A program made the translations under genes and the position numbers. This document shows positions 39,168-48,160 of a stretch of 64,000 nt of DNA, one piece after another (the stretch's first letter is position 1; the number at the start of each line of letters is the position of its first letter). The stretch comes from Oscillospiraceae bacterium (GTDB lineage: Bacteria > Bacillota > Clostridia > Oscillospirales > CAG-272): contig SVTJ01000001.1 of assembly GCA_015063845.1 (NCBI GenBank), positions 289,260 through 353,259 on the forward strand, given 5' to 3'. Below the pieces are notes generated by a model. That model was given only the letters and a program-made list of their open reading frames with translations. It had not been told where the DNA came from and searched no databases.

Positions 39168-39224
39168 ATTATATCATATTAACCAATGATTGTCAATTTA
39201 TCCACGATAATATTGTCAATATTA
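39168..39224 (-). promoter_or_regulatory. Promoter plus operator-like palindromes for the low-GC island
   Basis: Minus strand TTGACA (39196-39191), 17 bp, TATAAT (39173-39168); 17-bp perfect palindrome TAATATTG-T-CAATATTA (39208-39224); second core ATTGTCAAT (39189-39197) over the -35. Confidence 0.75.
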
Positions 39225-39355
39225 ACAAAAAGCAAACACTTCAAGCTGTATTAAGAATACTGTTTTTTAGGTATTTTACCGATACAAAACATTATGCAAC
39301 ATAATACGACATACGAAAGTCGCAAAGACAAAAGACAATAAGTATGCAAAAAATC

Positions 39356-39386
39356 ACCGCCCGTGAGTTCAATGCTCACGGGCGGT
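39356..39386 (-). terminator. Hairpin terminator of tatD (copy 2 of homologous hairpin pair)
   Basis: ACCGCCCGTGAG-ttcaatg-CTCACGGGCGGT with A run to the left (U tract on minus). Confidence 0.85.
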
Positions 39387-39390
39387 AATC

Positions 39391-40224
39391 TTATACGCCA
39401 AATAGTTCTCTTACGTTTTCTCTTGTTTTTGCCACTGCTTCCGAGTATGATATTCCCTTTATCTCGGCAAGCTTTTGCGCGGTCAGGTACATAAGTCCCG
39501 AATGATTAATTTTACCTCTGTATGGGTGAGGCGCGAGATACGGGCAGTCGGTTTCAATAAGTATTTTGTCCATTGGAACAGCCTCGGCTACCTCTACGCA
39601 CTTGCGTGCGTTTTTAAAGGTCAGCACTCCCGAAAAAGAGATATACCATCCTCTCTTTACAAGCTCCATTGCCATTTCCCTGCTTCCGCTGAAGCTATGG
39701 AAAACGCCCCTTACTCCCCCGTGGCGAATCACAGTTTCAAAGCAATCGCCGTGCGCATCTCTATCGTGGATAACGACAGGCAGGTCATACTGCTTTGCGA
39801 TATCGAGCTGGCGGTCAAAATACTCCTGCTGAAGCGCCTTGTCGAAGCCCTCGTAGTGATAGTCAAGACCTATCTCACCAAGTGCTACCACTTTGTTTTT
39901 CTTTCTAATATCGGGGGTCGCGAAAAGCTCACAAAGCTGTGCGAGCTCCTCGTCCACGCTTCCCTTGCAGTATCCGACGTCCTCGGGGTGTATTCCGACA
40001 GTGGCGTACATCTTTTCGTACTTTTGCGCCTGAGCGATACAAATCCTGCTGTTTTCATTATTTGTACCAATGTTTATAACGCCGTCTATTCCACGACCGA
40101 ATACGTCTCTCTTAAGGATAACGTCCGCTCCCTCGGTCTCCTCTTTAAATCTCGTATCAAAGTAATGGGCGTGACTGTCGAATATACCCGTGCAGTCAAA
40201 TCCCTCATTTACAAGCTGTGACAT
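39391..40224 (-). CDS. tatD: TatD family hydrolase/DNase
   Basis: FDSHAHYFDTRF, ALGEIGLDYHYEG, ETDCPYLAP. Confidence 0.93.
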   Translation of the reverse strand: MSQLVNEGFDCTGIFDSHAHYFDTRFKEETEGADVILKRDVFGRGIDGVINIGTNNENSRICIAQAQKYEKMYATVGIHPEDVGYCKGSVDEELAQLCELFATPDIRKKNKVVALGEIGLDYHYEGFDKALQQEYFDRQLDIAKQYDLPVVIHDRDAHGDCFETVIRHGGVRGVFHSFSGSREMAMELVKRGWYISFSGVLTFKNARKCVEVAEAVPMDKILIETDCPYLAPHPYRGKINHSGLMYLTAQKLAEIKGISYSEAVAKTRENVRELFGV

Positions 40225-40225
40225 A

Positions 40226-41182
40226 TCAAAATTCCTGTTTTAGCTTTCTATTGAACAGATCTCTCATCTGCTCTTTAACGTCTGCGTTTTCGTAAAGTAT
40301 ATTATATACTGCTGTGGTGATAGGCATATCCACCCCGTGCTTCTCTGCAAGCTCTACCATTGCCTTTGCCGTGTAATAGCCCTCTGCAAGCTGCTCGAAC
40401 TTCTCTCCCTTGACGTAGTTTTCGCCAAACTGTCTGTTATGACTGAACTTTGAGAAAACGGTAGCCTCATAGTCACCAAGATGGCAAAGCCCGTATGCCG
40501 ACATTTCTCTGCCGCCGAGAGCCGCCATAAGTCTCGCGACCTCTCGCGTACCTCTGGACATAAGCGCACCTTTAAGCGAGGAAAGTCCAAGTCCGTCGAG
40601 CATTCCCGCAGCAATTCCTATAACATTCTTTGCAGCCGCCCCTATCTCGTTACCGATAAGGTCAGTACCGTAATAAAATCTTATGAGGTCGCTCGAAAAA
40701 CTCTTAACGAGCATCTTTTTTACCTCTTCGTTTGCGCTGTCGATAACCATACAGTTAGGTATTCCCGCATAGAACTCCTGAACGTGACCGGGACCTATCC
40801 AAACGGCAACGCTGTTTGAGGCGTCTACGCTCTCGCCGACGACCTCGGAAAGTCTCTTGCCCGTTCCTATCTCGATACCCTTCATACAAAGAACGAATAT
40901 CTTATTCTTAAGCTCAAGATGCTCTATCTCCTTCATAAACGAGCGCAAGCCCTGAGAGCCGATAGAAATGACGATGACCTCAGCATCCGAAAGCGCGGAA
41001 ATATCCGTGGTGAGCTTTACGCTCTCGGGAAGCTCCAAAAGGTCGTTCCTTCTCTCCTTTAAAAATCTTTGCATCTGAGGCGCATCCTTAAGCCCGTAAA
41101 GCGTGACATCCTGACCGTGACTGTCAAGGTACCACGTAATAAGCGAGCCCCAACGTCCGCAACCAACAACAGTAATCTTCAT
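40226..41182 (-). CDS. gpsA: NAD(P)H-dependent glycerol-3-phosphate dehydrogenase
   Basis: GCGRWGSL, GNEIGAAAKNVIGIAAGMLDGL; start at ATG 41182. Confidence 0.94.
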   Translation of the reverse strand: MKITVVGCGRWGSLITWYLDSHGQDVTLYGLKDAPQMQRFLKERRNDLLELPESVKLTTDISALSDAEVIVISIGSQGLRSFMKEIEHLELKNKIFVLCMKGIEIGTGKRLSEVVGESVDASNSVAVWIGPGHVQEFYAGIPNCMVIDSANEEVKKMLVKSFSSDLIRFYYGTDLIGNEIGAAAKNVIGIAAGMLDGLGLSSLKGALMSRGTREVARLMAALGGREMSAYGLCHLGDYEATVFSKFSHNRQFGENYVKGEKFEQLAEGYYTAKAMVELAEKHGVDMPITTAVYNILYENADVKEQMRDLFNRKLKQEF

Positions 41183-41225
41183 AATCTCCATATCTCCTTA
41201 TTTTCATACTGTACGTGTTATTTTA

Positions 41226-41257
41226 TTAAAGAGGGATCGCAATTCTGACAATCCCTC
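41226..41257 (-). terminator. Rho-independent terminator downstream of metG
   Basis: AAGAGGGAT...ATCCCTCTT stem. Confidence 0.65.
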
Positions 41258-41271
41258 TTATTGTTTTCAAT

Positions 41272-43215
41272 TTATCTTATTCTTTCACCGAGGGGGGTAT
41301 CCTCTGCGAGGAATACCACTCTTATCTGCTCTTCTCCGCTTGCAAGTATCATACCCTCGGACTCAATGCCACAAAGCTTAGCGGGCTTGAGATTTGTCAC
41401 AAGGATCACCTTCTTGCCCACCATATCCTCGGGAGCGTAGAACTTAGCAATACCTGAGACGACCTGTCTCTTCTCATATCCGAGGTCGACCTCAAGCTTA
41501 AGAAGCTTCTTAGCCTTGGGAACTCTCTCGCAAGACGTGACCTGCGCCACTCTGAGCTCAACGTTCATAAAGTCCTCAATGCCGATAAGAGCACAGCCCT
41601 CGGGCTTTTCAACCGGAGCACTCGCCTTCATAGCGACCTCTCTCTCAGCCTCAAGTTCAGCAAGCATCTTCGCCTCATCTATTCTCGGGAAAAGGTTCTC
41701 ACCGCGAACTACGGTAGTGTCAGCCTTAAGCGCTCCGTACTCACCCGCAGCCTCCCACGTTGAGCAGCACTCGCAAGCGCCTATCTGGCGGAGTATCTCA
41801 ACGGACGTTGTGGGCATAAAGGGAGTAAGCAGCACAGCACTGACACGAAGGACCTCGAGAAGATTATACATTACTCTCGCAAGGCGCGCGCCGTTTGCAT
41901 CCATATCCTTTGCAAGCACCCAAGGTGCGTTTTCGTCGATATACTTATTTGCGCGGCTGATAACGTTGAATATCTCGGAAAGGGCGTTCTGGAAAGCATA
42001 TTTTTCCATCTGCTCCTCATACGCCGCGCGAAGACCCGAAATGAGCGAGACGAGCTCTGCGTCCTTTTCGTCGTCTGCTGTCTGTACGACAGGCAATGTT
42101 CCGCCAAAGTATTTATCCACCATGGATACAGTACGCGAGAGCAGGTTGCCGAGGTCGTTAGCGAGATCGACGTTTATAGTTCCTATAAGAGCTTCATTTG
42201 AGAAGTTACCGTCTGATCCGAACGGGAATGTGCGGAGCAAGAAGAAGCGAAGCGCGTCAACACCGAACTTTTCAGCAAGAACGTAAGGATCTACCACGTT
42301 ACCCTTGGATTTGGACATCTTACCGCCGTCAAGCAGCAGCCAGCCGTGTCCAAACACCTTCTTGGGCAGAGGCATCTCCATGCTCATAAGCATTGCGGGC
42401 CAGATGATAGAATGGAAACGTACTATCTCCTTACCGACGAAATGAACGTCAGCAGGCCAATAATCCTTATAGTCGTCATACTTATCGTTCATAAAGCCGA
42501 GCGCTGTGGTGTAGTTGAAGAGCGCATCGACCCAAACGTAAACAACGTGACCCTCGTCGAAGTCAACGGGTACACCCCACGTAAATGATGTACGTGAAAC
42601 GCAAAGGTCCTCAAGACCTGGCTTTATAAAGTTATTTACCATCTCGTTGACGCGTGAGCGGGGCTCGAGAAAATCAGTGTTTTCAAGCAGATCACGCACA
42701 CGGTCCGCATACTTGGAGAGACGGAAGAAATATGCCTCCTCCTCTGCGTCCTCAACAGCGCGTCCGCAGTCGGGGCACTTGCCCTCCACAAGCTGACTCT
42801 CGGTCCAGAATGACTCGCAGGGCTTGCAATATTTACCCTTATAGCTTCCCTTATAGATATCACCGTTATCGTGCATCTTCTTGAATATCTTCTGAATAGC
42901 CGCAACGTGATAATCGTCGGTAGTACGGATAAAGCGATCGTTGGAAATATTCATCAGCTTCCAAAGGTCCTTTACTCCGCGCTCGCCGAGAACTATGTTA
43001 TCTACAAACTGCTGAGGTGTAACGCCTGCAGCCTTTGCCTTATCCTCGATCTTCTGACCGTGCTCGTCAGTTCCGGTAAGAAAAATAACGTCGTGACCTG
43101 TCATTCTCTTATATCTCGCCATTGCGTCGGTAGCAACGGTACAGTAAGTGTGACCTATATGAAGCTTATCGCTAGGATAATAAATAGGTGTCGTTATATA
43201 AAATTTCTTGTTCAT
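41272..43215 (-). CDS. metG: Methionyl-tRNA synthetase with C-terminal EMAP/tRNA-binding domain
   Basis: TTPIYYPSDKLHIGHTY, KMSKSKGN, zinc knuckle CKPCESFW...CPDCGR. Confidence 0.97.
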   Translation of the reverse strand: MNKKFYITTPIYYPSDKLHIGHTYCTVATDAMARYKRMTGHDVIFLTGTDEHGQKIEDKAKAAGVTPQQFVDNIVLGERGVKDLWKLMNISNDRFIRTTDDYHVAAIQKIFKKMHDNGDIYKGSYKGKYCKPCESFWTESQLVEGKCPDCGRAVEDAEEEAYFFRLSKYADRVRDLLENTDFLEPRSRVNEMVNNFIKPGLEDLCVSRTSFTWGVPVDFDEGHVVYVWVDALFNYTTALGFMNDKYDDYKDYWPADVHFVGKEIVRFHSIIWPAMLMSMEMPLPKKVFGHGWLLLDGGKMSKSKGNVVDPYVLAEKFGVDALRFFLLRTFPFGSDGNFSNEALIGTINVDLANDLGNLLSRTVSMVDKYFGGTLPVVQTADDEKDAELVSLISGLRAAYEEQMEKYAFQNALSEIFNVISRANKYIDENAPWVLAKDMDANGARLARVMYNLLEVLRVSAVLLTPFMPTTSVEILRQIGACECCSTWEAAGEYGALKADTTVVRGENLFPRIDEAKMLAELEAEREVAMKASAPVEKPEGCALIGIEDFMNVELRVAQVTSCERVPKAKKLLKLEVDLGYEKRQVVSGIAKFYAPEDMVGKKVILVTNLKPAKLCGIESEGMILASGEEQIRVVFLAEDTPLGERIR

Positions 43216-43248
43216 TTTGGGTAGTCCCCTTTCTTTAAGGTCTTTATT

Positions 43249-44379
43249 TCAGATAAATCTTCCGTTTATCATAATTCTCGTTATATCAAGCTTTTCTCTG
43301 CCGTCGAGGAAAAGCAGGTCTGCTCTCTTGCCAACGTCAACAGAGCCGCACTCGTCGTAAACGCCCATCTGCTTTGCTGGATTCGCGGTAGCGCACGGCA
43401 GCGCCTCTTCAAGAGGAATACCGCAAAACGCGATAAGATTGTTAAGCGCCGTATCAAGCGTGAGCGTGCTTCCCGCAAGATTACCCTCGGGAGTACGTGC
43501 GATTCCGTCAACAACTCTCACGGGCGTGCCCGCAATAGCATACTCTCCGTCCTTACAGCCCGTTGCGCTCATAGAGTCGGATATAAGAGACATTCGTTCG
43601 TTTCCAAGCAAACGGTAAGCAAATCGCACCATATCGGGACATACGTGGATACCGTCGCAAATTATCTCTGCAAAGCAGTCTCCCATAAGAGCCGCCAGCA
43701 CCGCCCCGCCGTCTCTGTGGTGAAGCGACGGCATTGCGTTGAACAGATGCGTATATGAAGTAACTCCGTTCCTCTCCGCCGCAAGTGCTTGCTCATATGT
43801 AGCCGAAGTATGCGCAAGACCGAGCGTTGCTCCTATCTTTTTAGCCTTCTTGGCAAAGCTTCCGTCACTGTCAAGCTCATACGCCGCGCTTACGTGTAGC
43901 GCGCGACAGCTCTTAAGCGTATCACAGTCAAGTTCTTCTGCGTCAAGCGCGGAGATAACGTCCGTAGAATGTGCTCCCCTTTTGTCGGGATTGAGGTATC
44001 TGCCCTCAATATGTACTCCGCAAAAGCTTGCCTCGCCCTGCATAGGAACAAAGCTGTTGATCTTTTCAGCAACACCGTACATCTCGTCAAGGGGGGCGGA
44101 CGCTACCGTCGGCATAACCGTTGTAACGCCTCTCTCTGCATACGCTCTCGCCATCTTGTGAAGATCTGCATCTGCGTCAAGAAAATCATAGCCTGCTCTT
44201 CCGTGTGTATGTACGTCGACAAGTCCCGGGACGATATAGCTGTCCGAAGCATCGAGCAGCTCGTCGCAAAGCGCGTCAAGCTCTCCCATCTCGGCTATGA
44301 TACCGTTTTTTATTCTTATGTCAATTTTTTTAAAGCAAAGTTCATCACTGTTATAAACGTTTGCGTTTTTTATAAGCAT
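43249..44379 (-). CDS. nagA: N-acetylglucosamine-6-phosphate deacetylase
   Basis: VDVHTHGRAGYDF, GVHIEGRYLNPDKRGAH, LISDSMSATG. Confidence 0.93.
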   Translation of the reverse strand: MLIKNANVYNSDELCFKKIDIRIKNGIIAEMGELDALCDELLDASDSYIVPGLVDVHTHGRAGYDFLDADADLHKMARAYAERGVTTVMPTVASAPLDEMYGVAEKINSFVPMQGEASFCGVHIEGRYLNPDKRGAHSTDVISALDAEELDCDTLKSCRALHVSAAYELDSDGSFAKKAKKIGATLGLAHTSATYEQALAAERNGVTSYTHLFNAMPSLHHRDGGAVLAALMGDCFAEIICDGIHVCPDMVRFAYRLLGNERMSLISDSMSATGCKDGEYAIAGTPVRVVDGIARTPEGNLAGSTLTLDTALNNLIAFCGIPLEEALPCATANPAKQMGVYDECGSVDVGKRADLLFLDGREKLDITRIMINGRFI

Positions 44380-44470
44380 AATACCCCAAAAGCCTCCTCT
44401 GCGGTAATCATACCATAGTATATATTATAACAAATTTTTCCTCATTTTACAAGAGGTTAGGACAAATATT

Positions 44471-45229
44471 TCAATCGTCCTCGTAATCTTTTATACCCTG
44501 CATTCTTCCCGATAGCTTAAAGCCGTCTATCTCACCTCTCTGCATAGCTCCGAAAATACGGTATCTTAGACCCTTATTCTCTTTTTCAAGCGAATGAAGT
44601 AGCTGCTTCATCTGCTCTCTCTCAGTGTTACCGTCCGCCGGACACGGAGATTTGACAACGGGCAAAGCGTTTTTGGAAGCAAAATATCTTACGTCCTTTT
44701 CGGGCATATATATCATAGGTCTTATGAGGTAGATATCTGTATTTGAAAGATACGTCACAGGCTGGAAGCAGCCAAGTCTTCCCTCATAAAAGAGGTTGAG
44801 CATAAAGGTCTCGACAACGTCGTCAAAATGGTGTCCGAGAGCGACCGACGTGCAACCGAGCTCTTTTGCATAGTTATAAAGCGCGCCTCTTCTCATCTTG
44901 GCGCAAAGCGAGCAAGGATTTTTCTCCTTACGTACGTCGAATATTATCTTTGCTATCTGTGTGGGTAGGACATGATATTCTACATCGAGCTCATCGCAAA
45001 GAGCCTTGATAGCACCAAAATCCGCTCCCTCAAAGCCCATATCAACAGTTATAGCGCACAGCTCAAACCTTTTGGGATAAAATCTTCTGAGCTCCGCCAT
45101 TGCGCAAAGAAGCGCGAGACTGTCCTTACCTGCGGAAACGCCGACAGCTATTTTATCTCCGTCCTTTATCATTTCATAATCGTCCACTCCGCGTCTTACG
45201 TAGCTGAGTATCCTTTTCAATCCGTCCAT
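44471..45229 (-). CDS. ttcA: TtcA-family tRNA 2-thiocytidine biosynthesis protein
   Basis: VGVSAGKDSLALL PP-loop, CSLCAKMRRGALYNYA, GHHFDDVVETF; start at ATG 45229. Confidence 0.86.
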   Translation of the reverse strand: MDGLKRILSYVRRGVDDYEMIKDGDKIAVGVSAGKDSLALLCAMAELRRFYPKRFELCAITVDMGFEGADFGAIKALCDELDVEYHVLPTQIAKIIFDVRKEKNPCSLCAKMRRGALYNYAKELGCTSVALGHHFDDVVETFMLNLFYEGRLGCFQPVTYLSNTDIYLIRPMIYMPEKDVRYFASKNALPVVKSPCPADGNTEREQMKQLLHSLEKENKGLRYRIFGAMQRGEIDGFKLSGRMQGIKDYEDD

Positions 45230-45231
45230 AA

Positions 45232-46023
45232 TTATTCCTCGTAAAAGCTCATAGTAGCATATATGCTCTCTGCTCGGCAAGACATACGTCTCTCACCGTT
45301 ATCTCCCGCTTGCGTGTCATACATAAACAGCGGCGGCAACATCTTAAGACCCTCAGCCGCCCCTTTGGTCGCCGAAACGAGGACCATTGAAGGCTCGCTG
45401 TTCATATCGGAATGTACAAAAACAAGTGACTTTGGTTCAAGTCTATTTGCGCGCATAGAGCTTATAAGACTTGTGAGCCTATCGGGACGCCAAACACAGT
45501 AAAATCTTCCGCCGTGCTTAAGAAGTCTGTATGCCGCAGCGCAAAAGTCGTATATTCCTCCGCACACCTCGTGGCGAGCTATATATTTTCTGTCCGACAC
45601 GTTTCTCTTTCCGCTGTCCTTAGTCATATACGGGGGATTTGAGAAAACAACGTCCGCTTCTCTGCCAAGCGTATCTGCTCGGACATCTCTGACGTCCGCT
45701 CTTATCACTCTTATCATATCGGACATTTTATTGTATTCAACGTTTCTCTGCGTCAATTCGCAAAAATCCTCTTGTATCTCAAGCGCATCTATATGGGCAA
45801 GCTTCTGACGCGCCGCGAGCAACAGCGAAATAATTCCCGTTCCCGCGCCGAGCTCGACCGCATACGCGTTTCTCTGCGCCTTTATAAATGCCGCGAGAAG
45901 ATATGCGTCCGTTCCAAAGGTCAATCCGTCCTTTTTTTGAATAAGCGCTATATGTTCATTTACTTTGTCAAGTCGCTCATCCGCTCTCAATATGCTCTCA
46001 CTCATAAGTCTGCCTCCTCTCAA
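45232..46023 (-). CDS. tRNA1(Val) adenine N6-methyltransferase-like SAM methyltransferase
   Basis: DAYLLAAF, VELGAGTGIISLLLA, FSNPPYM. Confidence 0.85.
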   Translation of the reverse strand: MRGGRLMSESILRADERLDKVNEHIALIQKKDGLTFGTDAYLLAAFIKAQRNAYAVELGAGTGIISLLLAARQKLAHIDALEIQEDFCELTQRNVEYNKMSDMIRVIRADVRDVRADTLGREADVVFSNPPYMTKDSGKRNVSDRKYIARHEVCGGIYDFCAAAYRLLKHGGRFYCVWRPDRLTSLISSMRANRLEPKSLVFVHSDMNSEPSMVLVSATKGAAEGLKMLPPLFMYDTQAGDNGERRMSCRAESIYATMSFYEE

Positions 46024-46044
46024 AAATGCGCAAATAAAGCCAAT

Positions 46045-46069
46045 GGGCTGTTGCTTTACGCAACAGCCC
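46045..46069. terminator. Intergenic hairpin downstream of ferredoxin gene
   Basis: GGGCTGTTGC-tttac-GCAACAGCCC. Confidence 0.6.
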
Positions 46070-46109
46070 GTTTGTTTATCCTTTTATGTTAGCTTTGGAT
46101 AATTTGAAA

Positions 46110-46280
46110 TTACTCTGCTGCGGGAGCGGAAACAGGACATGCCTCTGCGCAAGCACCGCACTCGATGCACTCGTCAGCGTTAATTTCATACTTGCCATCG
46201 CCCTCAGTAATTGCGTTTACAGGGCAAGCGTCTGCACATGCACCACAAGCGATGCACTCGTCGGAAATCTTGTAAGCCAT
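46110..46280 (-). CDS. 2x[4Fe-4S] ferredoxin
   Basis: MAYKISDECIACGACADACPVNAITEGDGKYEINADECIECGACAEACPVSAPAAE; start at ATG 46280. Confidence 0.95.
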   Translation of the reverse strand: MAYKISDECIACGACADACPVNAITEGDGKYEINADECIECGACAEACPVSAPAAE

Positions 46281-46434
46281 TGTGAAATACCTCCGTTTTT
46301 GTTGTTTTGTAAGGGTACATCTAAATCCGTTTTTTATATGTACCACATATATTGTATCATAATAATAAAAAATTTCAAGAGTAATTTCAAAATTTTTTTA
46401 TTTTTTTTGCTTTTTAATAGTCGCAAACAGCAAA

Positions 46435-46459
46435 AAAGGGTGCACAAGCACCCTTTTTT
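46435..46459 (-). terminator. Rho-independent terminator downstream of 46461-46793
   Basis: AAAAAAGGGTGC-acaa-GCACCCTTTTTT. Confidence 0.75.
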
Positions 46460-46460
46460 A

Positions 46461-46793
46461 TCACTCGCCTAACTTCTTAAGCTCATGCTCAAGCCAGATA
46501 AGACCGAGATCGAAAGCCTCGTAAAGACCTTCCTTATTTCCCTGTCTGAGTATCTTTGTCTGATCCTTGGAATCCACTACCTGTATCCATATCTTATCGG
46601 GCAGGTCTCCCTCGGGAGTTTTCTTATGGGACAATATATCGAGAATAAGTATGCACTTATCCTCCATATCTCCATAGCAGATCGTATCGCCTTCTCTTAC
46701 AAGCGGCTTGCCCTTATATTCAAGATACTTACCGCCAACCTTTTCTCTCTTTTCTTCTGCCACTTCTATATACCGCCTTCCGTAATAATTCAA
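46461..46793 (-). CDS. Conserved-looking small protein of unknown function
   Basis: 110 aa ORF between regulatory signals, own terminator. Confidence 0.65.
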   Translation of the reverse strand: MNYYGRRYIEVAEEKREKVGGKYLEYKGKPLVREGDTICYGDMEDKCILILDILSHKKTPEGDLPDKIWIQVVDSKDQTKILRQGNKEGLYEAFDLGLIWLEHELKKLGE

Positions 46794-46870
46794 ATCAACT
46801 TAAAATATTATATCACACACTTGCTCTTTTGTCAATAGTCGACTTACTGCCATATTGAAAAATACAAATT

Positions 46871-48037
46871 TTATTTGTGAATATAAGCTCCGCTTTTTAT
46901 AAACGCATCGGTGGTCTGCGCGTTTTCTCTCGCAAGACCGTAAAGTGCGTCAAGCTTTGCACAAAGAGCGTACTGCACCGTTTCCTTGGGAGCGTCCGCA
47001 GGCTTTGTGACTACGTTTACGCGTTTTGCTTTTCTGTTATCAGCAAGCAGCACCCTGCCCGTCTCGTTTGCTCCGAGAAGCAAGGTGTATTCGGGCATAG
47101 AACGTATATCCGACTTTCTAACTCCTGTCAGTGCAAAAAGAACGGCTCTGCGAAGCTTTGCGTCGGTATATCTCTTTGTCCTCATTGCTTCAAAGGCTTG
47201 CTCGAACGTAACGCTCGCATTTGCAAGCGAGCATATTCTGTTTTCAAGTCCGTCGGTCATCTCCGCTATGTCGCTAAGAGCAGTTGGGTCTACCATTCTA
47301 AAAAACGCGAGCATAGCAGTATCTATCCTTTGAATATCGGTAAGCCGTCCGTTCTCACGGGCTTCTCTAAGCTTATCGCACATACTCTCGGGGGTATATC
47401 TGCCGGTCTTTTCAATTTCTCCCTTAGCAATAAGTGACCTCAGCGCAGTTGCCGACTGAAGCTCTCCCTCGACCTCATTTGTCTCGTTATACTCCGCGCC
47501 GCATCTCTTTACGGTCATCGGGGTAAGAGAAACACCAAGCTTATTTATAGCTCGTATATAAGCAACGCCCAAGAGGTCGTTTGACGAAAGAGTGTCTATT
47601 CCCCTTGATCGCAAGCAGGAAAGATATGCCGCAGCCGTTGCCTCTCCGTCCGAGACACGCGCCTCGTATTCCGCCTTGAACTCGGTGGTGTCGCAAATTA
47701 CAGCCGCTCTCTTTAAAAGCTCGATGTCACCGCACTCAGACCCGAACAGCAATGTGTCGCCAAAAGGATACACAAGGCTCACCGCCGCCGTGGCGAAATA
47801 CTCCGCGCTTGACGTGCACCACGGATACGGAAGCTCAAGCACAAGATCGGCACCGCTGATTACGGCAGCCTCTGCGCGTGCATATTTGTCAACTATCGAC
47901 AGCTCTCCGCGTTGCGTCGCGTTGCCGCTCATTATGCACGTAATACTCTGTGCTCCCAGCTCTTTTGCTTTATTCAAAAGATATACGTGTCCGTTGTGCA
48001 ACGGATTAAACTCGCACACGATACATATCCTTGACAT
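46871..48037 (-). CDS. tmcAL: tRNA(Met) cytidine acetate ligase-like protein (YlbM family)
   Basis: IVCEFNPLHNGHVYLLNKAKE nucleotidyltransferase HxGH; ELPYPWCTSSAEYFA. Confidence 0.9.
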   Translation of the reverse strand: MSRICIVCEFNPLHNGHVYLLNKAKELGAQSITCIMSGNATQRGELSIVDKYARAEAAVISGADLVLELPYPWCTSSAEYFATAAVSLVYPFGDTLLFGSECGDIELLKRAAVICDTTEFKAEYEARVSDGEATAAAYLSCLRSRGIDTLSSNDLLGVAYIRAINKLGVSLTPMTVKRCGAEYNETNEVEGELQSATALRSLIAKGEIEKTGRYTPESMCDKLREARENGRLTDIQRIDTAMLAFFRMVDPTALSDIAEMTDGLENRICSLANASVTFEQAFEAMRTKRYTDAKLRRAVLFALTGVRKSDIRSMPEYTLLLGANETGRVLLADNRKAKRVNVVTKPADAPKETVQYALCAKLDALYGLARENAQTTDAFIKSGAYIHK

Positions 48038-48160
48038 ATTTTCACTCCTTTAATTAAGATTTTTAGCAAAAAATTGTGTTTTGCTATTGAAAAGGAAATT
48101 TTTTTGTAGTATAATATAATTCGTTGAATAATTATGTTTATATATTTGGAGGTCATTATA

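Noticed and set aside
41516-42286. 256 aa plus-strand ORF opposite metG
   Set aside because: Ser/Ala-rich shadow ORF over MetRS.
43216-43248. T-box leader ahead of metG
   Set aside because: The gap to nagA is only ~33 bp and no T-box sequence or antiterminator is visible.
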